Position numbers and translations under genes: made by a program
Notes under the pieces: generated by a model
Told to the model about the DNA's origin: nothing
Database searches by the model: none
What the model saw: the letters and a program-made list of their open reading frames with translations, nothing else
Shown: piece after piece, positions 17,758 to 27,341 of the stretch
How the letters are laid out: every line of letters begins with the position of its first letter
Position numbering within the stretch: position 1 is the first letter of the stretch
Assembly: GCA_949285075.1 (NCBI GenBank)
Contig: CASDXF010000014.1
Location: forward strand, 1 to 63,300
DNA: 63,300 bases
From: an uncultured Bacteroides sp.
GTDB taxonomy: Bacteria; Bacteroidota; Bacteroidia; Bacteroidales; Bacteroidaceae
Direction: 5' to 3'

Positions 17758-19797
17758 ATGAAAAGATACTTGTTAATAGGGTTGATAAGTATTATAAACA
17801 GCTTGTTTATTACTTCGCCTTGTAACGCTCAAAACCGTTCAGAGGCCGTTTTAGAGGATGTAATCGAGGATTTGTCTGTGAATAACGATGTTGAAGAATC
17901 CGACTGGGAAGACGAGTTGGACGAGCTTGCCGCATACCGTCGTGAGCCGCTCAACCTGAATGCGGCCACCCGTGAACAGTTGGAACGGTTTCCTTTCCTT
18001 AGCGACCAACAGATAGAGTATCTTTTGGCCTATCTGTATATTCACGGACAGATGAAAAGCGTGTACGAGCTTCAGTTGGTAGAAGGGATGGACAGACGGA
18101 CGATTCAGTATCTGTCGCCCTTCGTATGTGTGGATATCGTTGGTGAAAACTCCGGATTTCAGTGGAAAACCCTGTTAAGAAACGCCGGGAGGTATGGAAA
18201 GCATGAGGCGTTAATCCGCATGGACATACCCTTTTACGAGCGTGAAGGTTATAAACACACCTATTTGGGCCCCGCTGTTTATAATTCCGTGAAGTACGGC
18301 TTCCGTTACAGCGACAAGCTCTATGCGGGACTGGTGGCCGAGAAAGACGCGGGAGAGCCTTTCGGAGCCTTGCACAACCGTTGGGGATACGACTACTATT
18401 CGTTCCATCTCTTCCTGCGCGACTGCGGACGGCTGAAGAGACTGGCGGTGGGAGACTATCGGCTGAGCTTCGGGCAGGGACTGGTTGTCAGTACCGACTA
18501 CCTGATGGGGAAGACGATATACGCCTCCTCGTTCACCTCCAGAGGGAGAGGAATCACCAAGCATTCGTCTACGGACGAGTGGAACTACTTCCGGGGCTTG
18601 GCCGCCACCGTCTCGCTCTCCAAGCGTTGGGAGCTGTCGGGATTCTACTCGTATCGCCCGCTGGACGGCGTAATCACCGACGGCAAGGTGACTTCCATCT
18701 ACGAGACGGGGCTGCACCGCAGCCAGAAAGAGGCGAATAAGGAGCGGACGTTCTCCATGCAATTCACCGGAGGGAACCTGAGTTATGAACAAGACCGCAT
18801 CCGCTTGGGAATCACCGGAGTTTATTACGTTTTCAACCGACCTTATGAACCGAAAAGGAGCGGTTATTCACAATATAATTTACATGGTAATCGCTTCTAT
18901 AACGTGGGGATAGACTACGCCTACCGTTGGCGGCGCTTCTCCTTTCAGGGGGAGACGGCGAAGGGCAAAAGGGGGTGGGCCTCGCTGAACCGCGTCAGTT
19001 ATTCTCCGGTGGAAAGTACCCGCCTGATGCTGATTCAGCGTTTCTACTCGTACGACTACTGGGCCATGTTCGCCCGTTCGTTCGGCGAGGGGAGTGCGGT
19101 ACAGAACGAGCGGGGGTGCTATTTCGGGATAGACACTTCCCCCTTCCGTCACTGGAACTTTTTCCTTTCGCTTGACCTCTTCTCTTTCCCGTGGAAAAGG
19201 TACCGAATCAGCAAGACCGGTTCCCGTGGAGCGGATGGGCTGTTTCAGGCCACCTTCTCTCCGCTCGAACGCCTGTCGATGTCCGTCAGGTATCGCTATA
19301 AGCAGAAAGAGCGCGACCTGACCGGCAGCGGGGGAAGCGTCACGCTGACCACCTTTCACCACCAGTTGCGCTATCGGCTGAACTACGCCCCGAGCGAGTC
19401 GCTCAGCTTCCGCACCACCTTAGACGGCAACCGCTTTCGTTCCGAGACGAAGGCTCCCTCGTGGGGCTATCAGGCCACGCAGATGGTGGACTACCGGTTC
19501 CCGTGGCTCGCCCTCTCCGCTCGTCTTCAGGGCAGCTATTTCCATACGGACGATTACGACTCCCGGGTCTACATCTCCGAGAAGAGCCTGCTTTACACCT
19601 TCTACACCCCCTCGTTTCAGGGACGTGGTTTCCGCTTCTCTGCCCATCTCCGTTACGACCTGAACACCCATTGGATGCTTATCGCCAAGTTTGGAGAGAC
19701 CATCTATCAGGACAGAGAGGAGATAGGCTCGGGCAACGACCTGATTCACGGAAACAAGAAAATGGACTTGCAGATGCAGCTGAGGGTGAAGTTTTAG
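17758..19797 (+). CDS. Helix-hairpin-helix plus predicted outer-membrane beta-barrel protein
   Basis: 679 residues. Signal peptide 1-25, then a ComEA-like helix-hairpin-helix pair at about 55-120 (LNLNAATREQLERFPFLSDQQIEYLLAY, later LQLVEGMDRRTIQYLSPF). From about 150 to the end there is a long run of alternating hydrophobic/aromatic strands ending in LQMQLRVKF, typical of an outer-membrane barrel with a C-terminal aromatic. Bacteroidetes encode this combination widely, without an established function. A role in DNA contact at the surface is only suggested by the helix-hairpin-helix motif. Confidence 0.85.
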   Translation: MKRYLLIGLISIINSLFITSPCNAQNRSEAVLEDVIEDLSVNNDVEESDWEDELDELAAYRREPLNLNAATREQLERFPFLSDQQIEYLLAYLYIHGQMKSVYELQLVEGMDRRTIQYLSPFVCVDIVGENSGFQWKTLLRNAGRYGKHEALIRMDIPFYEREGYKHTYLGPAVYNSVKYGFRYSDKLYAGLVAEKDAGEPFGALHNRWGYDYYSFHLFLRDCGRLKRLAVGDYRLSFGQGLVVSTDYLMGKTIYASSFTSRGRGITKHSSTDEWNYFRGLAATVSLSKRWELSGFYSYRPLDGVITDGKVTSIYETGLHRSQKEANKERTFSMQFTGGNLSYEQDRIRLGITGVYYVFNRPYEPKRSGYSQYNLHGNRFYNVGIDYAYRWRRFSFQGETAKGKRGWASLNRVSYSPVESTRLMLIQRFYSYDYWAMFARSFGEGSAVQNERGCYFGIDTSPFRHWNFFLSLDLFSFPWKRYRISKTGSRGADGLFQATFSPLERLSMSVRYRYKQKERDLTGSGGSVTLTTFHHQLRYRLNYAPSESLSFRTTLDGNRFRSETKAPSWGYQATQMVDYRFPWLALSARLQGSYFHTDDYDSRVYISEKSLLYTFYTPSFQGRGFRFSAHLRYDLNTHWMLIAKFGETIYQDREEIGSGNDLIHGNKKMDLQMQLRVKF

Positions 19798-19827
19798 TTA
19801 ATGATTAACCATCAGTCATTACCCATC

Positions 19828-19883
19828 GCCCTACGGCTCATGAGAAACAGCCCTACGGCTTGCGAGAAATAGGGCTGTTTCTC
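19828..19883 (+). repeat. 22-bp palindromic array C
   Basis: Two 22-bp units at 19828 and 19850, followed at 19872 by GGGCTGTTTCTC, the start of a unit in inverse orientation. It lies 30 bp after the barrel gene. Confidence 0.8.
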
Positions 19884-20187
19884 AAACGGGAAATAGCATG
19901 CTGATAATGAGTAGTTTAGTAAGTAGAACTTCATGGGCGTGTTTTTCTTTTTCAGCCAAATGCCTGTTTAGATTCTATTCGGGGGTTATTTGAGAGGCCC
20001 TTTCGAGTCTATTTTTCATATTTCGCGAGAAGAACAGCGGGCTATCTGACGGGCGGAATCCGGAAAATGGGCCTGACAAAATCATTGGAACGCAAAACAA
20101 GCGTCCTCAAAATATTCGCAAAATCGGGAGGATTCAAGATAATTGACGTTAAAATATGCGCTATACTCATTTCTTTTATTACTTTTG
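19884..20187. other. Intergenic region before gluconate 5-dehydrogenase
   Basis: No gene. It contains one diverged copy of the dispersed 45-50 bp repeat (about 19961-20012), and TACTTTTG at 20180-20187, a good -7 element for the next gene; no clear -33 was found. Confidence 0.5.
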
Positions 20188-20222
20188 CGTCGTGTTCGTT
20201 TGCGGACACGACGTTTTATTTT
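20188..20222 (+). promoter_or_regulatory. Hairpin plus T-rich run in the gluconate 5-dehydrogenase leader
   Basis: CGTCGTGTTCG (20188-20198) pairs with CGGACACGACG (20203-20213) around a TTTG loop, followed by TTTTATTTT. It begins immediately after the -7 box TACTTTTG, so it would form the very 5' end of the message. It could be an attenuator, a stability hairpin, or a terminator for a transcript from the left. Confidence 0.5.
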
Positions 20223-20276
20223 AGCGGGTAGTTCCCGTTATGCGAGTAAAGAACGAACTTTTAAGATAAGCATATT

Positions 20277-21080
20277 ATGAATCCGTATTTGAATTTTTCT
20301 TTGGAAGGTAAGGTAGCCCTCGTTACGGGCGCTTCCTATGGTATTGGTTTCGCTATCGCTTCCGCCTTCGCGGAGCAAGGGGCGACGATTTGCTTCAACG
20401 ACATCAATCAGGAACTGGTAGATAAAGGCTTGGCCGCTTATGCGGAGAAGGGGATAAAGGTGCACGGCTACGTTTGCGACGTGACGGACGAGGCCGCCGT
20501 TCAAAAACTGGTCGCTACCATCGAGAAAGAGGTGGGCACGATTGACATTCTGGTGAACAACGCCGGCATCATTCGCCGCGTGCCGATGCACGAGATGGAG
20601 GCCGCCGATTTCCGCCGTGTCATCGACGTTGACCTGACCGCCCCGTTCATCGTGGCTAAAGCCGTGCTGCCCTCCATGATGAAGAAGGGACACGGCAAGA
20701 TAATCAACATCTGCTCGATGATGTCCGAACTGGGCCGCGAGACGGTGTCGGCCTACGCCGCGGCCAAAGGTGGCTTGAAGATGCTGACGCGCAACATCTG
20801 TTCGGAGTATGGCGAGTACAATATCCAGTGCAACGGCATCGGCCCGGGATACATCGCTACCCCGCAGACCGCTCCTTTGCGCGAGAAGCAGCCAGACGGC
20901 AGCCGCCATCCGTTCGACTCGTTTATCTGCGCCAAGACTCCGGCCGGCCGTTGGCTTGACCCGCAGGAATTGACCGGCCCCGCCGTATTCCTCGCTTCCG
21001 AGGCTTCTAACGCCGTAAACGGGCATATCCTTTACGTGGATGGGGGAATCCTCGCCTACATCGGGAAACAGCCCAAATAA
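20277..21080 (+). CDS. Gluconate 5-dehydrogenase (SDR family)
   Basis: 267 residues. A short-chain dehydrogenase that interconverts gluconate and 5-ketogluconate, or closely related keto-uronates, with NAD(P). The Rossmann motif TGASYGIG is at 17-24, NNAG at 94-97, catalytic S147, Y160 and K164 (YAAAK). The DIN after strand 2 suggests NAD(H). Overall sequence is closest to Ga5DH/IdnO-type enzymes, but KduD-like activity on 2-keto-3-deoxygluconate is an alternative. It stands alone, convergent with the leftward PUL, sharing a bidirectional terminator. Confidence 0.87.
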   Translation: MNPYLNFSLEGKVALVTGASYGIGFAIASAFAEQGATICFNDINQELVDKGLAAYAEKGIKVHGYVCDVTDEAAVQKLVATIEKEVGTIDILVNNAGIIRRVPMHEMEAADFRRVIDVDLTAPFIVAKAVLPSMMKKGHGKIINICSMMSELGRETVSAYAAAKGGLKMLTRNICSEYGEYNIQCNGIGPGYIATPQTAPLREKQPDGSRHPFDSFICAKTPAGRWLDPQELTGPAVFLASEASNAVNGHILYVDGGILAYIGKQPK

Positions 21081-21114
21081 GGCTTAAAATAGAGAATTGA
21101 CTGTATAAAATAAG

Positions 21115-21150
21115 GAGGGTGCGCGTTTCATAATCGAAATGCGCACCCTC
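21115..21150. terminator. Bidirectional terminator
   Basis: GAGGGTGCGC (21115-21124) pairs with GCGCACCCTC (21141-21150), extended by GTTTC/GAAAT pairing. It sits between convergent genes ending at 21080 and 21178. T-rich sequence on the rightward side is modest (TTGTCGTTT). Confidence 0.8.
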
Positions 21151-21177
21151 TTGTCGTTTATGGCTTTGTCCGCTCGC

Positions 21178-22818
21178 TTATTTGAAGCTGCGGTATGAGC
21201 AGTCTAATACTAGCGCGTTATTTCGCGGCGTCAGGCGTACCGCGTTCTTCTCCTGACTCATTTCACCCGTCTTGCACAGCATACCGTATGTGGTGTGCTT
21301 CAGCTCTCCGGTCAACTGATTGCCGTTGACCACTTTCAACGGAAGTGTCTTGCCTCTGGCCACTCCGAGCCTCATCCACCACTCGCCTGTGTTATCCGAT
21401 TTCACCTCAATCTGCTTTTCAGATAACGTTACGGTGTAGGTGGAGTTGTCCGTAGCCGTGCAGACGATTCTCATCGCCTTGTCGCCAACGGTCTCTACCT
21501 TTACGTCTTTCAGAGTTACTTCACGTTCGATGCCGTATGGTGATGTGTAGAAACGGATAGCGGCGTATTCGTCGGGCGTACTCCAAAGGAATCCGTCCAA
21601 GATGGGACAGGCCATGTACACGCATTGGTTAGAGGTTCCCGGCTTCCGCAGGTAGTCAGACTCGATGCTTTCGTCGAACAGCTGGATGTCCCTGAAGCGG
21701 ATGTTGCGCTCGTTCCACAGTAAGTTCGCACGGTAGAAGCGGCTGTTGAACCACACCGTCCGGTTGCCGTTGTCGTAAGTGTCGGTCAGGGCCGTGACGG
21801 AAGTCGGAGGCGTGACGGGGTACTTCTTCTTGAACCAGCGTCCCGACTGCTCCAGTGTCTCTATGCGGATGTCTCCGGCCTTCCACAGCGAGTCGAGTAT
21901 GGGGAACTGCATCTCCAGTCCCTTACCCATGCCTCCCCACGTGAAGGAGTTTTCCTGACCGGCCTGCGTATAGTTGAATCCGATGCAGGGGTCCTCGAAG
22001 ATGGACTTGAAGAACCGGCGTACCCACGTCTCGCTTCCTCCGGCCGAGCCGTAGACCGGTTCCAGTGTGATTACTCCCTGAATGGAGTGTCCCAGTCCGG
22101 TATCGTACTGGTAAATCGGGTCGCTTCCCAACATACGGAACACCGGAACGGGTATCTGCCCCTCTTCCGTTTGCGCGGGCATGTATCCGTTCAGGCGACT
22201 GGGGTAGTAGGCCTGATTCCAGTATCCTCCCCACAGGGTATAGCCGTCCGTGCCGTATTGATCCTTGCAGTTGCAGGAAGCCACGATGCCGTACTTATCG
22301 TACATGTATCCCAAAGTATGCGCGTCGATGAACCATGAGCCTACCGAGGCGGGATACTTGCCGAATATCTCCTTGAACTTCTCCATATATACGTCGACCA
22401 GTTTCTCGCGCTCCTCCGGAGTATATCCCGTGGCGAAACCCACGTCGGCGTGCCAGTCCCACGGGTACCGGCCTCTCCATTTCAGTCCGGCGGCCTCGAC
22501 GTGCGGCTGCGTAATCTCCCACCATCCGCCTACTTCCGAGCCTCGCTTAATTTCCTCCTTCAGCAACGTCTGATAGCGGGGATTGATTAACGCGTCGTAC
22601 TGAAGCAGGAAGGTTCCGCGCATATCGTACTTCTTCAGTAGCTTTACCTGTTGGTTTACCGTTTCGTACAGTACGTCCTCGGTGATGTTGGCGTCCCGAG
22701 GCTCTAACTGCCGGATAAAGTTGATGACGTTCACGATGCGCGGGGCCGAACCGTTCTTGGCCATTAGGCCCGCCGGTGCCAGTAAAGAGAGTAGAAATAA
22801 TAAAGTTTTAATCTTCAT
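21178..22818 (-). CDS. Secreted deacetylase-fold-like protein (DUF3863/DUF3864-like)
   Basis: 546 residues with signal peptide (1-20). The N-terminal half resembles a polysaccharide-deacetylase or GH57-like barrel: FLLQYDALINP, SEVGGWWEITQPHVE, RYPWDWHADVGFATGYTPEEREKLVD and SWFIDAHTLGYMYDKYG. The C-terminal third looks like a beta domain. This order fits the Bacteroides DUF3863-DUF3864 proteins, an assignment from memory of family style. It lies downstream of the SusC/SusD set, past a strong terminator, so it may have separate control. Activity on a glycan is inferred from context. Confidence 0.65.
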   Translation of the reverse strand: MKIKTLLFLLSLLAPAGLMAKNGSAPRIVNVINFIRQLEPRDANITEDVLYETVNQQVKLLKKYDMRGTFLLQYDALINPRYQTLLKEEIKRGSEVGGWWEITQPHVEAAGLKWRGRYPWDWHADVGFATGYTPEEREKLVDVYMEKFKEIFGKYPASVGSWFIDAHTLGYMYDKYGIVASCNCKDQYGTDGYTLWGGYWNQAYYPSRLNGYMPAQTEEGQIPVPVFRMLGSDPIYQYDTGLGHSIQGVITLEPVYGSAGGSETWVRRFFKSIFEDPCIGFNYTQAGQENSFTWGGMGKGLEMQFPILDSLWKAGDIRIETLEQSGRWFKKKYPVTPPTSVTALTDTYDNGNRTVWFNSRFYRANLLWNERNIRFRDIQLFDESIESDYLRKPGTSNQCVYMACPILDGFLWSTPDEYAAIRFYTSPYGIEREVTLKDVKVETVGDKAMRIVCTATDNSTYTVTLSEKQIEVKSDNTGEWWMRLGVARGKTLPLKVVNGNQLTGELKHTTYGMLCKTGEMSQEKNAVRLTPRNNALVLDCSYRSFK

Positions 22819-22862
22819 GTTGTCTTTGATTTGTTTGAGTGATTCGTTTTTTTAAAAAGAGT

Positions 22863-22920
22863 AGCGATAAAAGCTGTAAGGCTAAAGTATGTAATTATGG
22901 CCTTACTCGCTTTTATCGCT
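22863..22920 (-). terminator. Terminator after the PUL surface lipoprotein genes
   Basis: AGCGATAAAAGC (22863-22874) pairs with GCTTTTATCGCT (22909-22920), extended by TAAGGC/GCCTTA. On the minus strand a T run (CTTTTTAAAAAAA) follows. It splits the PUL transcript from the 21178-22818 gene. Confidence 0.8.
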
Positions 22921-22998
22921 ATACAGTTTTAATAATCTTTATAGTTAACTCTTTTGGACTGCAAAAGTCCGTTATTAAAGAAATAATAATGAATGGTC

Positions 22999-24129
22999 TT
23001 ATTCATAAATGCCTATTTCTGCTAATGCCGTATGTATATCTGTCACGTAACTGTTTTTTAGCAGTATTCTTACATACTGAGTATTGACCTCCTGTGGAAG
23101 TACAAAATACTGAATGTTATTTTGTATCTTAACCATTGTAAAAGATGCGATTTCGTTCCATTTACTTCCATCCTCGCTAATTAGCAGACTAAAGTCTTTT
23201 ACGATGTTATCCACTCCTTGCCGTGGAGTTAAGGATACGGCACGGACATTACGTTTCTCATGCAAATCGAATGAAAGATAGTGAGGGAAGTCGGGATGCG
23301 CCGCTTGCCACTGTGAATGCCAATAGGTATTTATATTATTGTCTATAGCATGAATAGCAAGTCCGTTTTGCCCGTTATTCTCTCCTGTGGGTTCTTGGGA
23401 ACTGAAATCGTAGACGCTTAAATTTTCTATCTTATTCAGAGGTGTGATATCTTCTGAAATTTCAGAATCGAATACATCAATACACAAGGTGTCTGGAACA
23501 TATTGTGTGTAGTATTTAAAAGAAGTTCCGTATTTATAGTCTGCTATATTTATGGATTCTTCATTCACGTCTACATGAACAGTATCTTCCCGTCCGTTGG
23601 AATCGGTGTAGGATACAACTGTATATATAGGTCCTAACGTTTGATCTACTGGAAGAAAATTGATGGTTAATCCATTACTGTTTGCAACGGTTTCTCCCCT
23701 TAATGCGCGATTACTCAGCTGCGACATGAAGTTTGCGCCGTATGATTCGCCGATGGCGTAAACGGGAATAGACCTATTACCGTACTGGTCGTATGTATAC
23801 AGCTCGAAGTTGTAGAGGTTCTCGGGTAGGTTGATAATCTGTCGCAAGGTATCTACACCGGCCGTTCGATCAATGGGAATGTCTAATGAGTCGGTCTTGG
23901 TATTCCAGTAGATTATGCAGCCCGTGACTTTAGGGTCGGATACGAACAGCCCCTCAATCATTACCCGTTCATGTCCGGAATAGACCTTAACTGAGTCTAT
24001 CTTACCCGTGTAGGAGATTTCTCCCCCTTTCAGGTACAATTCCTTATATTCTTCCATATCGGAACATGCGTATGTTCCCAACGCTACGCATGCCGCAAGC
24101 ATTATTTTCTTATAAATGTTCTTGTTCAT
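22999..24129 (-). CDS. PUL surface lipoprotein, DUF4998-like N-terminus plus F5/8-type C-terminal domain
   Basis: 376 residues from the ATG at 24129 (MNKNIYKKIML...; the track start nine codons earlier lacks a proper signal). Lipobox LGTYAC. An N-terminal DUF4998-type module covers about 25-200. The last 150 residues form a discoidin-like (F5/8 C) carbohydrate-binding domain: ENNGQNGLAIHAIDNNINTYWHSQW, SFDLHEKRNVRAVSLTPRQ, IGIYE. It probably sits at the cell surface and binds the PUL's glycan. Last gene before the terminator. Confidence 0.8.
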   Translation of the reverse strand: MNKNIYKKIMLAACVALGTYACSDMEEYKELYLKGGEISYTGKIDSVKVYSGHERVMIEGLFVSDPKVTGCIIYWNTKTDSLDIPIDRTAGVDTLRQIINLPENLYNFELYTYDQYGNRSIPVYAIGESYGANFMSQLSNRALRGETVANSNGLTINFLPVDQTLGPIYTVVSYTDSNGREDTVHVDVNEESINIADYKYGTSFKYYTQYVPDTLCIDVFDSEISEDITPLNKIENLSVYDFSSQEPTGENNGQNGLAIHAIDNNINTYWHSQWQAAHPDFPHYLSFDLHEKRNVRAVSLTPRQGVDNIVKDFSLLISEDGSKWNEIASFTMVKIQNNIQYFVLPQEVNTQYVRILLKNSYVTDIHTALAEIGIYE

Positions 24130-24139
24130 AATTTTTTCA

Positions 24140-25348
24140 TTAACGGTTATCGCCATACACTTGAATTTCTGTCATGTCCAACCAAGTGGTTCCTACCCAG
24201 TTCAGAATTTGTTTAAAGCGAAGATATTGCGCTCTCGGAGCAAGCGGGTCGGCCTCAGCGTCGAATCCGGCTGCGGCGAAACGTTGGTCTTCGTCATCCA
24301 TCTGTCCGTATGGTAGTCCCGAAGGCTTGATGACCTCGTGGCGGGAAAGCAGGAACCACGTATCGTCCCAACTACCGTCGGGGTTCGGGTTTGCCGAGCC
24401 CCATATTTCAATGATTCTCGGAGAACCGCCGTAGTAATAGGGCCATACTCCTTCGGGCATCCATTCCGGATACGTCCAGAACTTGATGCGGCTGATTTGC
24501 GCCATTTGCCCGATGTTTACCGTCACGAAGGCGGAGCTTCCGTCCAATGGTTGCTCGGTCATGTACCGTTGGGCCATTGTTGTCTGTCCGTCCCACAGCA
24601 TGTTGATGCCTTCGGAGCCTTGTCGTTCCGGCGTATCCGTATTGTTCAGGTTAGCGCCTCTGTACAATGACTTGTCCAAAGCCGTTTCGTAATACGGAGA
24701 TACCGTAGCGTACAGCGTATCCGTATAGTTCTGGAACTTATCCCGGATTACCGCACCCACTTCGTAAGTCAGCGTATCCAGACCTCTCAGGGTTTGGCTG
24801 ATGTTGGTTGTCGCGGTATAGATGCCTTCCATGTTGGTCCACTCGTTTAGCGAATCCTTGTAGAACACTTGGATGGCCACGTCCGCTCTCGCCTCATTTT
24901 CCGCCGTGACACGTATGCCCATAAAGTCGGCGTTCAGCTCCAGTGTACGACGTACCTCCCAAATGGGGCTTTCTTCCGGCCTTACGTTGATGATTACCGG
25001 TTCGGAAGCCACCTCGCTTTTGTTATATGAGTAAATTCTTACTTCATGTTCTTCTGTATCGAAGAAGCCGTCCAGTGTCATCGTATTGGTATAGTACGAA
25101 GCGCGCACCTCGCGTTCCGCCCCGCTTTGCAGGGTATATACCGCCTTTACGTACAGCAAGTTCTCGTCGCGGGGCAATGTGTAGCGCAGCGTTACGGTAC
25201 CCGGCCCCGCCTCGGCCTGTATATTGGTGACCTGTCCCGGAGGAGTCGAGTCATGCTCTAGCGGTTCTTGCTTTTCCTCTTCACATCCGCTTGTTCCTAA
25301 CAAGAAGAACAGCAGCGGTATTGCTTTAAAAAATATTTTCATTTTCAT
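24140..25348 (-). CDS. PUL surface lipoprotein, DUF4959/DUF5126/DUF5000 architecture
   Basis: 402 residues. Signal peptide with lipobox GTSGC. The module order fits the DUF4959-DUF5126-DUF5000 proteins that accompany SusC/SusD pairs: N-terminal Ig-like PPGQVTNIQAEAGPGTVTLRYTLP, middle DFMGIRVTAENEARADVAIQVFYKD, C-terminal discoidin-like domain beginning near MLWDGQTTMAQRY and ending YLRFKQILNWVGTTWLDMTEIQVYGD. Inferred glycan-binding surface protein. It lies 21 bp after SusD and 10 bp before the next lipoprotein, one operon. Confidence 0.85.
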   Translation of the reverse strand: MKMKIFFKAIPLLFFLLGTSGCEEEKQEPLEHDSTPPGQVTNIQAEAGPGTVTLRYTLPRDENLLYVKAVYTLQSGAEREVRASYYTNTMTLDGFFDTEEHEVRIYSYNKSEVASEPVIINVRPEESPIWEVRRTLELNADFMGIRVTAENEARADVAIQVFYKDSLNEWTNMEGIYTATTNISQTLRGLDTLTYEVGAVIRDKFQNYTDTLYATVSPYYETALDKSLYRGANLNNTDTPERQGSEGINMLWDGQTTMAQRYMTEQPLDGSSAFVTVNIGQMAQISRIKFWTYPEWMPEGVWPYYYGGSPRIIEIWGSANPNPDGSWDDTWFLLSRHEVIKPSGLPYGQMDDEDQRFAAAGFDAEADPLAPRAQYLRFKQILNWVGTTWLDMTEIQVYGDNR

Positions 25349-25369
25349 TGTTTCTTCATTGTTTTAAAG

Positions 25370-27325
25370 TTACCATCCCGGATTTTGAACCAAATCCGTG
25401 TTTCTTCTCAATTCTGCTTCTTGTATCGGCCACAAGTAGTCTCTCGGGGCGATAAACTTCTGCATAAAGATTGTACGTTTCTGATAGTAAGCCGCAGCTT
25501 CCTGTTGGTCGATGGCCCAACCTTGTATCGGCTTATTCAGCTCCTCGTTGGCGGTCTTCCACCGGCGAAGGTCCCAGAAACGCTGTCCCTCGAACGCCAG
25601 TTCTATATTCCGTTCCCGTTGAATGATTTCACGCATTCCCGCTTTGGTAGTGGGTTTGCTTGGGTTGGTGGAGTGTTCTTGCCAAGACTCGACCACTCCG
25701 TCCAAGCCGGCGCGTTGGCGTACTCTGTCGATGTATTCGTACACCTCGTTGTCCGGTGCGCTCTTTGACTCGTTCAACGCCTCGGCATACATCAGGTACA
25801 GGTCGGCCAATCGGATTTCCGGCCACGGATATTCTCTCCGCTGTCCGTTCTGTATGAAGGTCGATTCCCAGTGTACCAGTTTCTTAACGAAGTATCCGGT
25901 TGCGGAATACATACTCTGCGTTACGCCGTTACCCAGTTCTCCCAATCGGGCGTTGACATAGAAAGGCTCTTGGTCTGACTGCGAAGGAATGCTGTATAGC
26001 AAATATGCCGAGCGGTCGAACGCCAAGTCCGCATAGAAGCGGGGTTCTCTGTCAAAGTTCAGCGCAGCTGTCTGTTGTCCGGGCTGAAGGTTGACTCTTT
26101 CCGAGTCCTCAACGGTACGCAACGTTTCGTATCGGGTATAGTTTTGCGCCAAGTCCTTATCTTCATTGATGGGCACTCCGTTTTTCGTATAGAACATTTC
26201 CACGATTTTTAGCGGGGGAGCCATCATGCCCCAACAGTCGGTGTTGAGAAAATCATTGTTGATAAGCGGTACACAGGTTTTTTGCAGGTCATTCGGACGA
26301 GAGTTTCCATTTCCCCAGATGATTTCGTCATTCCACGGGTCGCACACGGCGTTGCGTATGTTCATTTGCACCATTGACTCTTCGCTCAGCTGAATGGGCG
26401 AGTTATTGTCGAAGTAGTAAAGCTGTGCGCCATACTCCTCAGCGAGATCGATGGCGGCTTTTGTCGCTTCGGCCGCACGTGTCCATTTGCTTTCGTCGTA
26501 AGTCTGGTTGAAGAAGTTCTCTCCTTCCGCATTTCTGAAGTTGGCGTAGTCCGTATTTCCGTTAAAGAGCGGACTGGCTGCCAACAGGTAGAGTTTTGCC
26601 TTGCAAGCCAATGCGATGGGTTGCGTCACGCGACCCAATTCGGTTGTCGGTCTTGATATGTAGGCCGGCAGTCTGGTGTAAGCCTCGTCGAATAACCGGG
26701 CGATGTAGTTGACGCACGTGTCTATCGGCATGCGCACCACCTTTGTCTCTTCCGGAGTGGCGTATACGGGGATGTTTCTGTCAACGATAGGAATCGGGCC
26801 GTACATGCGTAGCAGCAGATAATGATAGTAGGCTTTCAGGAATAGCGCCTCGCCTATCCAACGGCTTCGGGTAGCCAATTGGAGGTCAGGCACGATGTTT
26901 TCGTTTTCCACGTTCTCCAAGAATGTATTGCAGAGCCTTATGCCGATAAAGTACCCCTGAGCGCTTCTGCTTGAGCCCCAAGCGTTGTGATAAGGGTCGT
27001 TCGTATTCTGGTTTCCCCGGGCGATGTCCCATGCGTCCCTGTTTACCCAACGGGTATCCAAGTCCAACGGAAGCCACGCCTCGTCTCCTCCGAAGAAACC
27101 CACGTTTCCGTGTTGGCTTCCGCTTTGAGGCAACTTGGAATAGCAAGTGAACAGAAACTTTTCCGCTTCCGTGCTGTTGGAGAAAGCGTGGTCTAAAGTT
27201 GACACGTTATCCGGCACGACATCCAGAAACTCGCAGGAGCTTACAGACACCGCGCATAAGCCTATGCAGAAAAACTTGACCGTTCTGCTCAGGCTTTTTA
27301 TTTGGTATATAAATGGTATTTTCAT
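25370..27325 (-). CDS. SusD/RagB-family starch-binding-like lipoprotein
   Basis: About 651 residues from MKIPFIYQIK at 27325; an ATG nine codons earlier overlaps the end of the SusC gene and is possible. Lipobox VSVSSC, then EFLDVVPDNVSTLDHAFSN and TPR-like helices typical of SusD, and the C-terminal signature EIRLADLYLMYAEALNE ... RERNIELAFEGQRFWDLRRWK. It forms the lid on the SusC barrel and captures oligosaccharides. Ligand unknown. Immediately follows the SusC homologue. Confidence 0.95.
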   Translation of the reverse strand: MKIPFIYQIKSLSRTVKFFCIGLCAVSVSSCEFLDVVPDNVSTLDHAFSNSTEAEKFLFTCYSKLPQSGSQHGNVGFFGGDEAWLPLDLDTRWVNRDAWDIARGNQNTNDPYHNAWGSSRSAQGYFIGIRLCNTFLENVENENIVPDLQLATRSRWIGEALFLKAYYHYLLLRMYGPIPIVDRNIPVYATPEETKVVRMPIDTCVNYIARLFDEAYTRLPAYISRPTTELGRVTQPIALACKAKLYLLAASPLFNGNTDYANFRNAEGENFFNQTYDESKWTRAAEATKAAIDLAEEYGAQLYYFDNNSPIQLSEESMVQMNIRNAVCDPWNDEIIWGNGNSRPNDLQKTCVPLINNDFLNTDCWGMMAPPLKIVEMFYTKNGVPINEDKDLAQNYTRYETLRTVEDSERVNLQPGQQTAALNFDREPRFYADLAFDRSAYLLYSIPSQSDQEPFYVNARLGELGNGVTQSMYSATGYFVKKLVHWESTFIQNGQRREYPWPEIRLADLYLMYAEALNESKSAPDNEVYEYIDRVRQRAGLDGVVESWQEHSTNPSKPTTKAGMREIIQRERNIELAFEGQRFWDLRRWKTANEELNKPIQGWAIDQQEAAAYYQKRTIFMQKFIAPRDYLWPIQEAELRRNTDLVQNPGW

Positions 27326-27341
27326 AATTCGTATGCTGTTT

